Notes under the pieces: model-generated
The model's input: the letters and a program-made list of their open reading frames with translations, nothing else
Database searches by the model: none
Told to the model about the DNA's origin: nothing
Position numbers and translations under genes: made by a program
Part shown: positions 11,652 to 23,147 of the stretch, in pieces
How the letters are laid out: each line of letters begins with the position of its first letter
Numbering within the stretch: position 1 is the stretch's first letter
DNA from: Macrolepiota albuminosa
Lineage: Eukaryota > Basidiomycota > Agaricomycetes > Agaricales > Agaricaceae
NCBI GenBank assembly: GCA_027475525.1
Contig: JAMWFC010000113.1
Span: forward strand, 868,001-932,000
Length of the DNA stretch: 64,000 bases
Direction: 5' to 3'

Positions 11652-13965
11652 TCAGATAGACCGTGGATAGGAACGGTAATAACGGGAGGCACCATAATCT
11701 GCCTTGATAATATCTGCAGCTCTCTCAGCAACAGCATAGACAGTTGAAGATGTATGGCCAGTGGGGATAAATGGCTGTAATGATGAAAAGGTGTCAAATC
11801 ACTTGGGTTGATACAAGTTTGATGTACTTACGAAAACAGAGGCGTCAACTACTCTGAGTCCTGTGATGTTTTTAACCCTAAGATCTGGATCTACAACACC
11901 GTTCTTGGCACCCTTTGCAGACATACTCAGTGTCGAAGTGGGGTGGAAAAAGGTACTGGCCGCGGCAGAGATATATTCATCTATCTTCTCGTCAGTTGTT
12001 GCATTCTCAAGGCCACCACTTGGAGCTACGATATATCCATCCCAGATGGGAGCCTTGGTGAATTCAAGAGCGTGCTTGATTGCTTCGCGCATGACAATGC
12101 GGTCACTCTTTTCTTTAAGGAGTGCCGGATCGATCAGAGGAGCTTGAAAGGGGTCGGAAGACGCGAGCTTGAGTGTACCGCGAGAGACAGGAGAAGTGAC
12201 AGCTGTAGACATGCTGAAGAAACTTGCGTTTTGAGGAACGAAGTCTTGAGTGTACCGCGAGAGACAGGAGAAGTGACAGCTGTAGACATGCTGAAGAAAC
12301 TTGCGTTTTGAGGAACGAAGTCGTTCGGTACAATCAACCCATTCTATTGTAATGAGTTCGGTACAATCAACCCATTCTATTGTAATGATAATCGGGTCGA
12401 AAGGAAAAAAGAAACTTAGAACTTACGGCGATAAGGTGTTCGAAATGAGGTGTGTTAGGTCCAGCAGCAAAATCAGGTTTCAATGTCACATTCTTCGGCA
12501 AACGGAAGAACCCTATCATAGATGCAATCGTATTCACGAACGGGCCGCCATGGGTCTTTTCCCAGAGCTGAAGCTCCCCTGGGATGTTTGCAGGGTCACG
12601 AATCTTTTCGAACGTGTTGTTGGAATTGACGATGAAGGGGTGAGCCATGACGGAATGATCAGCGAAATTCTCGCCAACGTCTGAGAGGTTGACAAGTGGC
12701 TTGACTCCGACGGCCTTGAGGTCGTTGGCGGGACCTATTCCAGAATTCAGCATGATATGAGGAGAGCCGATCCCTCCAGCGCAAAGGATAATTTCTTTGG
12801 TGGCTTTGAATTGGTAGAGCTGACCTGTTGACAAAAAAAGAATGATCCACGAAATGCCTTTGCAGCTCATTAAGAAAACGAACCTCCGCCGTTTTGCCTG
12901 AACTCTACACCACGGAAACTGGGAACCGTTCCGTTTCCGGTTTGGATCAGACGTGAAACTTGAGCATTCACGAGGACGTCCAAATTGTGGCGTTTAAGAA
13001 ATTGGGGTGCCAAATAACCGTTTGCAGAACTTCCACGAATTCCTGTTCTGCCATCGACAATGCTCTGCAACCACCCTAGGAGAGAAATTAAATATACATA
13101 AAACGGAAAATTTGATTACTAACCGATACCTAGGGGGTTGCCGGAGTTGACATCCAGGTTGAATTGGAAGTCACCTCCCAATTGCTTCGCGGCGATGAGA
13201 ACGTTCTGGTCTATCGGGACGGGAAATCCACTCAGGCTGGTCGTGATTGGTCCGTTGTTACCGTGGACGGATGGATCCAGCTGGTCTTGGGTGTTGTGGT
13301 TATCCGCCGGAGGCGTGAGTCGCTCACTCTTCTTGAAATACGGTTCGAGACTCTTCCAGGACCATCCGTGATCACCAGTGGTTTTGGCCCAGCGGTCATA
13401 ATCTTCTACGGCAGAACGGGAATAGATCATGAAGTCTGGGCGGAGCAGACTGTGAGATAGCAGAACTTCGGAACGAAATGCATACTGATTGAACTACTTC
13501 CTCCCAGTATGTGGCCCCGAGGAAAGTTAACAGTCCGCCCACCGAGTCCAACCTGGGGAACCGTCGTATAGTTCCAATCGTATTGCGTGTTGAAAAGGTT
13601 GGCTGCGAACCAAGGAACTTGTGCGTCCAGGACGCCAACATGGCTGTACAAATAAACTTGTTGAATGTATTGAAAGATGCAAAACAGAAGGTAACGGACG
13701 ATGGGCCGGCTTCGAGGACGAGAACTTTGAATTTGGGATCCTCTGTGAGTCGGTTGGCTAGAACATTTCCTGCCGTACCACCTGTAAGTAATCGTCAGGT
13801 CAGAATTTCCAAGCCTATCAATATTACTGAATCACCTCCGATGACAATAAAGTCGTAGTTCTGATTCTTTGGAAGGTCAGAAACCTTCTCGAATATTGTA
13901 GCGCAAGTTGGTAGCGTAGAGATCAGGGCGAATGAAAGGGCGAACGAGATGATATAGGACTTCAT
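11652..13965 (-). CDS. GMC oxidoreductase, aryl-alcohol-oxidase-like, secreted (frame broken by duplications)
   Basis: GMC flavoenzymes oxidise alcohols; the aryl-alcohol oxidase group is secreted by wood and litter fungi and supplies hydrogen peroxide for lignin attack. The start is ATG 13965, opening a signal peptide (SYIISFALSFALISTLPTC). The FAD Rossmann motif is split by the first intron: YDFIVIGG then GTAGNVLANRL, followed by VLVLEAGP. GMC signature 1 is PRGHILGGSSSI and signature 2 is GGIGSPHIMLNSGIGP. Active-site regions are TFFHPTSTLSM and, in the last exon, PFIPTGHTSSTVYAVAERAA with the second His. It stops at 11652-11654. About seven exons. A 77-bp duplication (12168-12321) shifts the frame after RGTLK, and a 33-bp duplication (12323-12388) copies an intron acceptor. 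Dropping one copy of each restores a normal protein of about 580 residues. The exact substrate is not predictable. Confidence 0.9.
12168..12321. repeat. perfect 77-bp tandem duplication inside the GMC gene (seam 4)
   Basis: Bases 12168-12244 recur exactly at 12245-12321. The copied segment encodes FVPQNASFFSMSTAVTS and its surroundings in the GMC gene and shifts its frame. Only one base separates it from seam 5. Confidence 0.95.
12323..12388. repeat. perfect 33-bp tandem duplication at a splice acceptor (seam 5)
   Basis: Bases 12323-12355 recur exactly at 12356-12388. On the minus strand each copy holds the intron end CATTACAATAG followed by AATGGGTTGATT, so the acceptor of the GMC gene appears twice. 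Splicing to the downstream acceptor would keep the frame. Confidence 0.93.
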
Positions 13966-15303
13966 CTAGAGAAAGAAGAAACTCGACACTAAAGGATGTC
14001 ACGTTGCTAGAAGAACCAAGGTAGGGGAAAGAAGGTCGAATTGTAAGTTAATGGTGTCGAAAATGCGTCTATAGAGCCCCAACTTATAACGCTCAGGTGA
14101 GGACAACCCACACAAAATCGCCGCTTCATGTGTCGGACATCCAGAGGTAAATGAGTAAATCAGACGCACTGTGAGACATATTTCAGGCAACAAGAAGTGA
14201 AACACCGCAACTAGGACCATGGCAGATTCATTTCAAAAAAAAGCACTATCCTGTGTACGACGTGGCAGTGTTTGACAACAAGAAAAAGTACTGTTTCTAA
14301 TGGAAACTTGCGGGAGGAATTCTCCTGTAATTGAGATTATATCGCACTTGAGAGTGCTACATACACTTTTCCAGCCTATTTTTCGCTTTCGCACTCAGAC
14401 ACGAGGACATCTTGGATAAAAGATACAGTCGCCAAGTACTACTGCGAGCAGGGCCAGGAGGGCCATCCCAGACGTTGAAGTGCTGACGCCTCGATCGAGG
14501 GCCACAGAGTCAGATGGATCATATTGACGCGACCGGTTATTTCGCTGTTCCCTTTGCGCGAGACAAAAGACCAAAAGAAGGTGACAGACGTTAGGCTATG
14601 TATTTGTCTGTCACGCCGACAAGATGCCACTGCGACCCGATCAAGGGTTAACGACAAGTTTCAATACTCGTAGTAAATTTTGGATACATGTCCGTGGGTC
14701 TGGGTATTCAGTCACACTCGGTTCTGCAGTCTTGTAGCGGCGGTTCCGGCGCTAATCTGGGTTAAGCGTGTTAAAGCAGCCAGAACACATCTCGATTTGA
14801 TTGAATATCGCTGTATGGGGTCACAGTCAGATCGAGTCGTTAAGAATGGAGGACGTCCAAATCCGTGGCCCAGGGTTGAGATAGACGTTTAGTGTAGAGA
14901 ACGCCCCTCGCTTCAATTCAGACGACATGTCAACTGCCACTGGATTACATATCACTGCGTCTAATGGAAACAGGAACGTAGATAGGAGGATATCAGGATC
15001 GGGCGGATGAGCACTAGTGTATTGCAACCAGAAGTTTGGACAGTCAGGGTAACCGGTCCTTTTCGACGGTAGATAAGTATCAATGGCTGGAGTGATGCTT
15101 GAACAACTTGAAAGATCGGAGCCAGAATACACAGCCTAAAGCCTAGGACTTCACAAGGATCTCCTAAGAGCATGCATGTTCAAGCTTATCATTAGTGATG
15201 AGGATTTCTGCCGGCTCGGATCATCCGGCAAACCAAATCATGTGGAAGTCGTTGCGTCCCTTCAACTGAACCCTCCCTTCACATACTTATAGCGCCTCTG
15301 GCA
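13966..15303. other. intergenic region, promoters only
   Basis: 1.3 kb between divergent start codons. ORFs up to 101 codons on the minus strand (14827-15132) have no family resemblance and no matching splice structure. Nothing further recognised. Confidence 0.45.
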
Positions 15304-16557
15304 ATGGCGACGACCTTCTCGTGGTCTGACACATTCCAGATTGCCTTTTCGACGTGTCTTCCATGCTTGGCAAAGCCCCAGAACCCGGCATTCTCAGCCT
15401 CTACAGATTCACTGGACAACCCCGCCGTTGCCCACCGCATCCCACGAGCTCGAGTGGACGAGCTCCAAGGGCTACTGGCAGACAGCGATACCGATGCTGA
15501 GCGGATGTCTCTGCATTCCAACCCCGGTCGCAAGAAGAAACGGACAAAGCGGAAAAAGGACAAACGCATAACGCTCTTTGGATATGATCTGTTTGGCCAT
15601 AAGCCGCCCCCTATACAACTCCCCGAATCCGATGATGAGGATGGAAACCGACTGGAGGTTCCGATTGTCGCGACACGCTCGTCTTCGTCGACTTTTGATT
15701 CGGATGCAGCGCCCTTAGATTCCACGACAATTGCGTCGATTTCTGCATCGGCTGCTGCGCTTCGGGCACGTGAGGAAGCGGATGAGGCAGAGAGGAGGGA
15801 TAGGGCAGAAAGAAAGGAGAGGAGAAGACAGAGGAAAGAGCTTAAGAGGATTCGGAAAGCAATGGCGCTTGCTGAGCATGGAGACGATTTTGAGGGATTC
15901 CAGGGGAGCGGTAGCGGACTTCAAGCCGATGGTTACGGACCATTTGTACATGCAAGAGTTCCCGAGAACGATGAAGATATTGATGAGGACGTTGACCTTG
16001 ATGGCGGTGTGTATGCTCGCAGGAGTAACACCGGGAATAGCTCTGGTTCAGATTCCAGGAGCAGAACCTCTGCTTCGAGGTCGCAGCTGTCCCAGGGTGA
16101 TCAGCCCATCACCCCGCAACGGCTTCAGCCTCCAGAAATCATAGGACCTGTAGTACCACGCAGCAAGAAACAAAAGTCCAAGTCGTCGACAGCCTCTCGT
16201 TCTACTACATCGCGGGCGTCGCGCTCGAATACTAGTACCTCGACATATCAATCCCCCTCACTCCTTTCCCCAGCTTCTCCTACCTTTCATGAGAGTGACC
16301 TTCTCAGGTCGAAGCTCAGTCTTGTAGAGGATTTTGACGGTAGCCAGGGCCTCGTCGAAGCTGACCTGCCTCCGCCTGTCATCCGGGGTGGATTCCCTTC
16401 CCCTGGCCTGCGAGGAGGGTTTCCGTCGCCAGGCTTTACTGAGTTTCCAAGTGCAGGTTTCGACGGAGCACATAACGCAGATCGACGGAGCTCGCTTCTT
16501 GCAAAAGGTGGCGCATTCCTAGCGACACGCGGCGGCGTGGATGATCTTGAAGGATGA
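15304..16557 (+). CDS. orphan charged protein, 417 residues, single exon
   Basis: An uninterrupted ORF from ATG 15304 to TGA 16555-16557, unusual in a region where nearly every gene has introns. Residues 1-40 carry two cysteines (FSTCLPCLAKPQ). Residues 75-90 are a lysine/arginine block (GRKKKRTKRKKDKR), a possible nuclear signal. Residues about 150-195 form a highly charged helix rich in E, R and K (EEADEAERRDRAERKERRRQ), likely a coiled coil or single alpha-helix. Residues 240-330 are Ser-rich low complexity (SRTSASRSQLSQ; STASRSTTSRASRSNTSTST). Near the end a GGFPSPG unit repeats (VIRGGFPSPGLRGGFPSPGF). I do not recognise a domain. Codon use is like its neighbours, so I take it as a real, fast-evolving disordered protein. 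Function unknown. Confidence 0.75.
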   Translation: MATTFSWSDTFQIAFSTCLPCLAKPQNPAFSASTDSLDNPAVAHRIPRARVDELQGLLADSDTDAERMSLHSNPGRKKKRTKRKKDKRITLFGYDLFGHKPPPIQLPESDDEDGNRLEVPIVATRSSSSTFDSDAAPLDSTTIASISASAAALRAREEADEAERRDRAERKERRRQRKELKRIRKAMALAEHGDDFEGFQGSGSGLQADGYGPFVHARVPENDEDIDEDVDLDGGVYARRSNTGNSSGSDSRSRTSASRSQLSQGDQPITPQRLQPPEIIGPVVPRSKKQKSKSSTASRSTTSRASRSNTSTSTYQSPSLLSPASPTFHESDLLRSKLSLVEDFDGSQGLVEADLPPPVIRGGFPSPGLRGGFPSPGFTEFPSAGFDGAHNADRRSSLLAKGGAFLATRGGVDDLEG

Positions 16558-17888
16558 ACTAGCTGGCTGAGGTAACAATACTCTCGACATTTATACCTGC
16601 GCTGTACACACAATTCGGATCCTATCATTTTTGCTCGTCTTAAAGAGAAGACCTGCCACTGATACCTAGGCCGACGTTAGAAGCATCGGCCTTCTTCTCG
16701 CCCTTTTTGACTACTTACTTCTCCGACACTTCTTTTCGTTACCTTCGTTATGACCCTTCAAGCTTTCAAGCTCCAAGCTTAACACATACGCTCTCTTATA
16801 ATGATTCACTACGCGTATTGCGATTTATGCACTAACAATCCTTATTCTTATCATCTCCTGTAGGCTGCCCACTCTCAATGTTTGTTTATCTAGATACATC
16901 TTTGGCACTTTGTAAAATCCTTCAAATGGCGTAGAAAGCTCATTGATGACCGGTCGTAGTTTTGGAGTTTTTGCCGCATCTTCTTGCGGACAAATAATTT
17001 CGTATAATAAGTAGTACATAGGTGACCAATACCCCTGTGTGGATTGAGATAGAAAATGTCCCTCTTACGATCAAAATCTTTGGTGCGTTCCCAGCTGTAC
17101 ATGATTGGGATGCAACATCGAGGTATACCAAACTAGAAAGAAAAGAAAGAAAAGAGGGGCACAGTCGACACGCGCATCACTACCTACAGAGTAAGGTAGG
17201 AGGTGGACTAGATATACTCAATCTTTAATAAGTGGCTCATCAGAGAAGAGGAGAGTCTCACCCCAAAGAGTAGTGTATGTATTTTTTTTTTATCTGTATG
17301 CCATAGAGAACTCAATGAGCAAACACTCTGTGAAGGACAGTTGAGCAAAAAATTCATTTTTCAGTCAGAAAAATCAATTTACTACATACGACAGGGCTTG
17401 TGTTGATTTGAACGAGTCATAGATTATTGAACTTGGAAAAGAGCTATGTTTCTCAAGGTTACCCACTATGAAGTAGTGTGTCTTAGAATTGTACTTAGGG
17501 CGAGTCGGCAAATTGTCGTGAATGTGGTCATGCCAAAATCATGCTTTTAATTGCCTCAACTCGTTGGCATACGATTCACGGTCACATGACAATCACACTT
17601 TTCTTTTACCGTACTCAAATGATGTATCTAGTAGTGATAGGATACAGATATCATCACCCCCAGACCTAAGACTGTCATTGCTTTTCACTGGTTGAGAGCA
17701 GTAGATCTAGAACACGAATATATAGATGCAAAAATTGCAGTGCACGGGGTCTTGAGAAAGTTGCCGTGTCATGCCGTGTCATGCCGTGACTGCCATCAGA
17801 GGATATGGCCGAAAACAAGCTGGACGTAACAGATTTTTTTTGGCAGCGGCTCTCAAAAAGATCCAATTGTCAACTTTCAAACTTTCCA
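16558..17888. other. intergenic, 3' UTR and kinase promoter
   Basis: 1.3 kb with short ORFs only. A small array of the 10-mer catgccgtgt (two full copies and a partial third) lies at about 17763-17790, just upstream of the kinase. The far upstream part is probably the 3' UTR of the orphan gene. Confidence 0.4.
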
Positions 17889-19503
17889 ATGGCATATTTT
17901 CCTCGTATTCGCTTCTCAGTCCTCCCTCACTTGCGCAAATATGGCTCCTTCAGGCAGATGGCTTCGGTTGCTGAACCCAAGAAACCTACCAACCGGCATA
18001 TCTCAATTGATGCTGAGGGGAATGAGGTCCAAACCTTCACGTATGTTTCGGAACCTCTTGGCCACCCGCCTCAACGTGGCTATGGCTGGGCTCGGCTCGA
18101 ATTTGAGGAGGTTGTTGGAGGTACATGGGTCATTAAGCGAAAGCTTGGTTGGGGCTCGTCGTCCAGCATCTGGCTAGCGTTCGATCAAAGGTATGTTGTT
18201 TCAATGACGCCTTTGGCATCTACGCAGCCCTCCCAATATCTACCTCATGACTACCAATATCTACCTCACCCTCCCAATATCTACCTCATGACTACATTTC
18301 AGAAACAAATGCTATGTAGCAATCAAAGCCTTGAAAACTTCCGAGAACTTCCGTGCACGTTTGGGCAGTTCTTTTGAATTTGAGGCTCTTCAAGATGTCA
18401 CAATGACCAAGACGCCATCTTTGCACGTTCTCAAGCTCCGCGGTGCTTTTAACCATACCGGTAAAGGCAAAGATGGGAACCATCTTTGCTACGTCACGCA
18501 ATTGAATGGTGGTAATATTGCTAAGCTTCTCGCTGCTTATGGGGGCCAATTTCCTTTCCCTCTGGTGAAACGAATTCTCCTGCATAGCCTCCATGGGATT
18601 GCCCATACACACGGACACGGGTATATCCACACTGATATCAAGCTTGACAACATACTATTCAATTGTAACTTGTCTGACGAGGATATCACGTCGCTGCTGA
18701 TCTCTGACCCATCTCGACGACATGATCCAGAAGACTCACCGGATGGCATTGTTCAGGCTGCAGTATCTCAACCATTTCCACTGCCATCTCACGATGATGC
18801 CATGAAGCGTATCTTTCTTTTAGGTGACTTTAGTCACGGTTTGTCCAATTCCTGCAAATGTTCCGAACCTTGCACTTAAACAATTATCTCAGCTCAGCCA
18901 CTCTCTGATCGGCCCCCTCAACCTATTGCGATACCCCCACATCGGCCTCCTGAAAACGTAATTCTCAGCCCTTGGAATGAAAAAACAGATATCTGGCAAT
19001 TCGGGTGTCTCGTATGATTTCTTACTTCTGTCTATTGCGAAGAGATGATGACACGTTTCTTCAGGTTTATGGACTTGTCACCGGTAACTGGCTCTTTACT
19101 TGGGACCCACGTGTGCGTTCGGAGTATAAACTAACTCTAGAGGGTAACTTGCTCTATCAGATGATGAATGTCACTGGAGAACGTTTTTCGGATACTGAGC
19201 TAGCAAAAGGCCGGAAAACTGGTGATTATTTTGATTCAGACGGTGTGTTTTTGATTCTAGGTCTCTTCGCAATGGGTGTTAATTCGTATTATCTTCCCAG
19301 GGAATCTCTTGTCAAAGCCGCCGTACGTCGATGACAGCTATAGACTCAAGATGAAGGAGTTCAAGCATATTAGTGAAGCGGACGCTACATCTACATGCCA
19401 ACTCCTTTCGCGTTGTTTGCGTCTTAACCCAGCAGATCGAGCCAGTGCTGTAGACTTGCTTCAAGATCCCTTCTTCATTGGGGTCGATTATGCTGAAAAA
19501 TGA
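17889..19503 (+). CDS. SRPK-like serine/threonine kinase with atypical activation motif
   Basis: SRPK-type kinases phosphorylate RS-domain proteins; basidiomycetes also carry expanded divergent relatives. Exons: 17889-18190, 18303-18838, 18893-19011, 19065-19242 and 19301-19503. The start is ATG 17889 (MAYFPRIRF); an upstream in-frame ATG at 17805 is possible. Seen: glycine loop KLGWGSSSSIWLAFDQ, the VAIKALK lysine split by intron 1, catalytic loop HTDIKLDNILF (SRPKs also have HTDIK in place of HRDLK), then a spacer of about 60 residues and LLGDFSHAQP where kinases have DFG or SRPKs DLG. Then RPPENVIL, TDIWQFGCLVYGLVTGNWLF, and LNPADRASAVDLLQDPFF at the end. The Mg-binding Asp is kept but the Gly is Ser. 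The first intron (18191-18302) contains a partial 41-bp direct repeat. Substrate unknown. Confidence 0.88.
18228..18295. repeat. 41-bp direct repeat in kinase intron 1
   Basis: The unit beginning ccctcccaatatctacctca at 18228 returns at 18269, matching for 27 bp before the acceptor. The submotif ccaatatctacctca appears three times. Unlike the 77-bp seams, this copy is partial and is probably natural replication slippage. Confidence 0.7.
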
Positions 19504-21641
19504 TATTTCTGATAGTTCGTTTCGCAGAATTTTTTTCCCCTGGAGTCACTCTAAAGGCTTGTCATTCTTCTATCGCGTCATCTTCTTGATCTATTTAAAC
19601 TTCTTGACATGATTCATAAATTTCTTCGATGGCGTGGCTCAGTGTTCGGGCTTATGCTGTCTCGAGTCGTCACTTTTGTTAATCATAAGATTATAATCTC
19701 TTACTAATAGTCAATTTTCGTATTGCCACACCACTCAGTTGCTCACCATATTTGTAGACATTTCTGAGACATGTATTACTTACATCAATAAACCCAACTC
19801 ATACGCTAACATTTGATCTGTCTAGTTGTATCTTACGATATTGTTTAACAGTTAGAATTGTTACGATGTACATCGTGCGCCACCACAAGCGTGCCTGATC
19901 TGTCGGATATCATACAAGGCACACTGATTTGTCCGCCTATAACAATGGACGTGAATACTTTATATATCACTCACTAAGTAACGGTCTCGAGTCAATTATG
20001 CACAGACTGCGGGTTGACGCAGCATATAGGCAAACAAATGTATTCGTGTACGAATATAATGTAGTAAGTATCTGGAGAATGGAAATCGTAAGATGATCGT
20101 AAGTAATTATACACAAAGGAGACTCACCTGGAGAATGGAAATCGTAAGATGATCCATCTCCAGGTGTGTCTCAACCTAATATACAGTTGAAGTGGTGAGA
20201 CAAGAGGACGTCATGGATAAGTAATCAATATAAAACTTCAAGACATGTACGTAGAAAAGAAACATACGAATTATGACTTAATGTATGACGCGAGTGTTTT
20301 GGAGTGAATCCGAAGTTACGAGGCATTACCTTCGACACGGGTGAGCCAATCGTTACTGTTACTTACCGAATACTTAGAACGTGTCTGTGTTTACATTAGG
20401 TCTTGGTGGTTCGGATTCCAACATAGATATCAATATCAGTCGCTTACCACCATCTGTGGACGCTTCTGAGCTGTGTGCTTATGCGTAGGGGAAACGGTAA
20501 TTTGACATTGCCCATAAACCCCTAGCAAAATTACCACCCTGCAACTGCGTGATATGGCAAAGACTCTTCCCACCTCTGCATTTCTCGAGGCAATGTGTGA
20601 CCAAAGGGACCCTGCTTGAGGTTTAGCGCCACTGCGTAACTCGTTGAAAAGATGAGTCATTTCCAGTTCGATGTATGGGATCAAATGACCTACAACTATT
20701 TTTCCATGCAAAGTCAAACCAGCAAACGGCTTACTCTGGAAGCTTTAAGCGTCAAGCACTTACGCTCGAGCTTTGAGGCTTTTTAGATAGATGTGAGCAA
20801 CACGCTGGTTATTTGGGTTTGTTCTTGTAGCCATCACGCTTTGCGATCTCGAAATTTCTGATCATATACATGTTCGGGAATGATCAAGCCTTGTCAAGTC
20901 TTTGAAGTTGGAGAAGCGATATTATTGTTTTAATAAATGTCCAAGTCCAGTACATATACAGTGTGGGAACAACTAACCAGGTCTACGTTAGGCCCCGGGC
21001 CGGAATATAGTTCCGCGACAGACGGATATTCTTAATTCGACTTCTCGAAGGAATGGAAGAGACAAGAAGAGGCGCTGTGAATCAAGTGGAGTGGAAGGCT
21101 CAAACTATCCGCCAAGCCTCTACGCAGAAGTTGAGACAATCTAGAATCGAGGGCAGCGGCAGCGTATTTTGATACAATTGGGAGAAAGGCCAGGATTGTA
21201 ATAAGGGAGGAACAAGCACGGGCATTGTGATCGCAGTCGATATACTTTGCAATTGCTTGCTCACAACACGACAATCTGTTCGTGTCGCTGGTAAATTCTC
21301 GATTCCAGCGGCTGATTTCCTCTCACCAGACCCTTGCCGGTTGGAGCTCCAACTGTCTGTATTGTGCTCAAATGTCTTGTTAATAGATGTCGCTGACGTG
21401 GACCCAGATCAATATCAATTCGCATGTCCTGTCTTCTGACGGTCTCTGGTAATGTTCTGACGACATCGTGGCCCATATAGATACGAACTCATGCTTCATA
21501 AATTTATTCAAACATATGCGAACTTCAAGTCCATGACAGGGATCCGAATGTACGAAAGGTGCTTTAGAGGTAGGGTAATCATATAATGGTGCCATAACAT
21601 CGAGAATTCATGCTGGAGCATATGTAGATGATGGTGCTTCT
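19504..21641. other. gene-poor interval with a potential hairpin
   Basis: 2.1 kb without a recognised gene. Short ORFs (20436-20717, 21032-21274, 21261-21476) lack family resemblance; two need non-ATG starts. The only structured element is the repeat/hairpin at 20072-20175, listed separately. The right end probably holds the 3' UTR of the metallothionein gene. Confidence 0.45.
20072..20175. repeat. 27-bp direct repeat overlapping an imperfect inverted repeat
   Basis: A 27-bp unit (ctggagaatggaaatcgtaa...) at 20072 recurs at 20128. The second copy also sits in an imperfect inverted repeat: gagactcacctggagaatgg (from about 20120) pairs with ccatctccaggtgtgtctc (to about 20174), giving a stem of roughly 16 bp with a loop of about 18 bases. 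Confidence 0.7.
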
Positions 21642-21790
21642 TCAACACTTGCACTCGCCCTGCTTGCATGCGCAACTATCGTGATTCCATTAGTCAATCA
21701 TATCTGTACGTGGAATCAATGAACGTACGATTCACCGCAGGTGCATGTAGAGCCACAGCCAGTGGCATTGGAAACGGGGATGGCAGTCAT
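21642..21790 (-). CDS. short cysteine-rich metallothionein, 31 residues, two exons
   Basis: Metallothioneins bind Cu, Zn or Cd through cysteine thiolates and buffer or detoxify metal in the cytosol. Exon 1 is 21729-21790 (ATG at 21790); a 53-bp intron, 21676-21728 (GT..AG), splits a serine codon; exon 2 is 21642-21675 with TGA. The protein begins MTAIPVSNATGCGSTCTCG and ends CACKQGECKC. Seven cysteines stand at 12, 16, 18, 22, 24, 29 and 31, all in CxC or CxxxC spacing, with no aromatic residues and no His, which is the layout of agaricomycete copper metallothioneins. The exons are too short for ordinary ORF calling. Metal preference cannot be read from sequence. An upstream ATG near 21856 is out of frame and may lie in a spliced 5' leader. 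Confidence 0.85.
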
Positions 21791-21913
21791 CTGCGGAAAG
21801 TATTACATTAACCTGAAGAACTAGACGGGAGAAGGGAATGGCCAGTACCGAGTACATTGTGAACTGGTGGTAGTGAAAGTTACGGGAACTTGGTAAGGTT
21901 TGATGTCAATTCC

Positions 21914-21925
21914 ACTATTTATATG
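21914..21925 (-). promoter_or_regulatory. TATA box of the metallothionein gene
   Basis: Read on the minus strand the sequence CATATAAATAG lies about 125-135 bases upstream of the metallothionein ATG. Strong TATA boxes are typical of inducible fungal metallothionein genes. No metal-response element was identified with confidence. Confidence 0.55.
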
Positions 21926-23147
21926 AGGAGCCCGTTTGAAGGTATTTGCTCCTGTGCCGAATTCGTTTTGTAGCGAGAATTGATTGGATATCGTCAGGTG
22001 ACGCCTCGAATATGTGGAATCCTTCTATCAGGTTCACGAATATTCGCTTGTATTTGATGTATGATATTCCAGAAGCCTCGAAGCATCATGGAAAGGGTCA
22101 GGTACGTCCAAGACAGCCAAACTTTTCAAAGCCACTTCCGATTGAAGAATTTAGCCAAGTCTGTCTGCCCTTGTAGAAAGGCTTTTACTAGAGAATGTGA
22201 TTCATTCTATTTCTCCAGAGGGCCGGATCTCGGTTACGTTGATTACGTTGATTTGGTGTAAGTCTGGAAGAAAGGCTATGTTTGATCTTTTTGGGGGTTG
22301 GGGATGAAAGCCTTGCCCTTTTAGGATCTACTTCTCGTAACAGTCTGTATTTATGACTGATAGAAGCTTTGTCAATCTTCACCGTCTTTCCTTGCCATGC
22401 CATAGTTAATTGGCTGTGCTGTCATCTGACATTCCTGTCTTTTTTTTTTTGACAATCATATTTTTTTCCAATGTTGGTGAAAATGAATTATAATGATTGA
22501 TATGCTTATACATTCAGTGAGTCAGAAAGCTATCATTCAAATACATTTTGAGTCACTGATGTTGATTACACACCCACCATTCTCAGGCAATATCTTGACA
22601 TGATCTTTTATAACTGCCTTCAAGGCATCCAATACAAAGCTCAAGGTGAGTATCTGAATTTCTACGTTATCATTACAATACATGTTAGCCATGTCTCTCA
22701 TAGTTTAGTTGTCTCCAAACAAGTCAGTTCAGAACATAGACAAACCATGTGTTTCTGGTCTTTCACTAGGCAGAGATAGTAGATAGGCCACGGGACTCGA
22801 GGCACAGCGTTTTCGTCTCTTTTCTTGTCCTTTTTAGTTATTTACCTATCCAAAGAAATTTCCTGTTCATTGCAAGTGAATATCTCACGATGTAGTGAGT
22901 CAGACCTCGAAGGAGTTCAACGTTCAACCGAGTAGGCTTTTTCCCTGGAAATTGGCTCCGGATTCCCTCATTCCTGAGGAGTTGATATCGTAGAGTACCA
23001 TTGTAATTTGTTTGAGTGTAAAGATCTTGACCGCGACAGAGTGATTCCTTCGAGGTAATCAGGAAAACTTTTAAGCAGCCAGTAGCCAGGAAAAAAATCA
23101 AGTCAAAACAGATTCCTTTCCTCCGATAACCGGTGGACAAAAGGGAG
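21926..23147. other. gene-poor interval
   Basis: 1.2 kb with T-rich and A-rich runs (22440-22470). A 100-codon minus-strand ORF (22838-23140) has no recognised homology and lies in what should be the 3' UTR of the next minus-strand gene. Nothing else supported. Confidence 0.4.

Noticed and set aside
15279..15725. 148-codon minus-strand ORF
   Set aside because: Shadow of the plus-strand single-exon gene at 15304-16557.
18228..18295. Seventh assembly seam in the kinase intron
   Set aside because: Period is 41 and the second copy is only 27 bp, so it does not fit the exact 77/33 pattern; ordinary slippage is more likely.
21032..21274. 80-codon minus-strand ORF with Cys-Cys start, considered as a small secreted protein or hydrophobin
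   Set aside because: Needs a non-ATG start and lacks the eight-cysteine pattern and signal peptide.
22838..23140. 100-codon minus-strand ORF
   Set aside because: No recognised family; most of it falls in the likely 3' UTR of the 61-residue gene.
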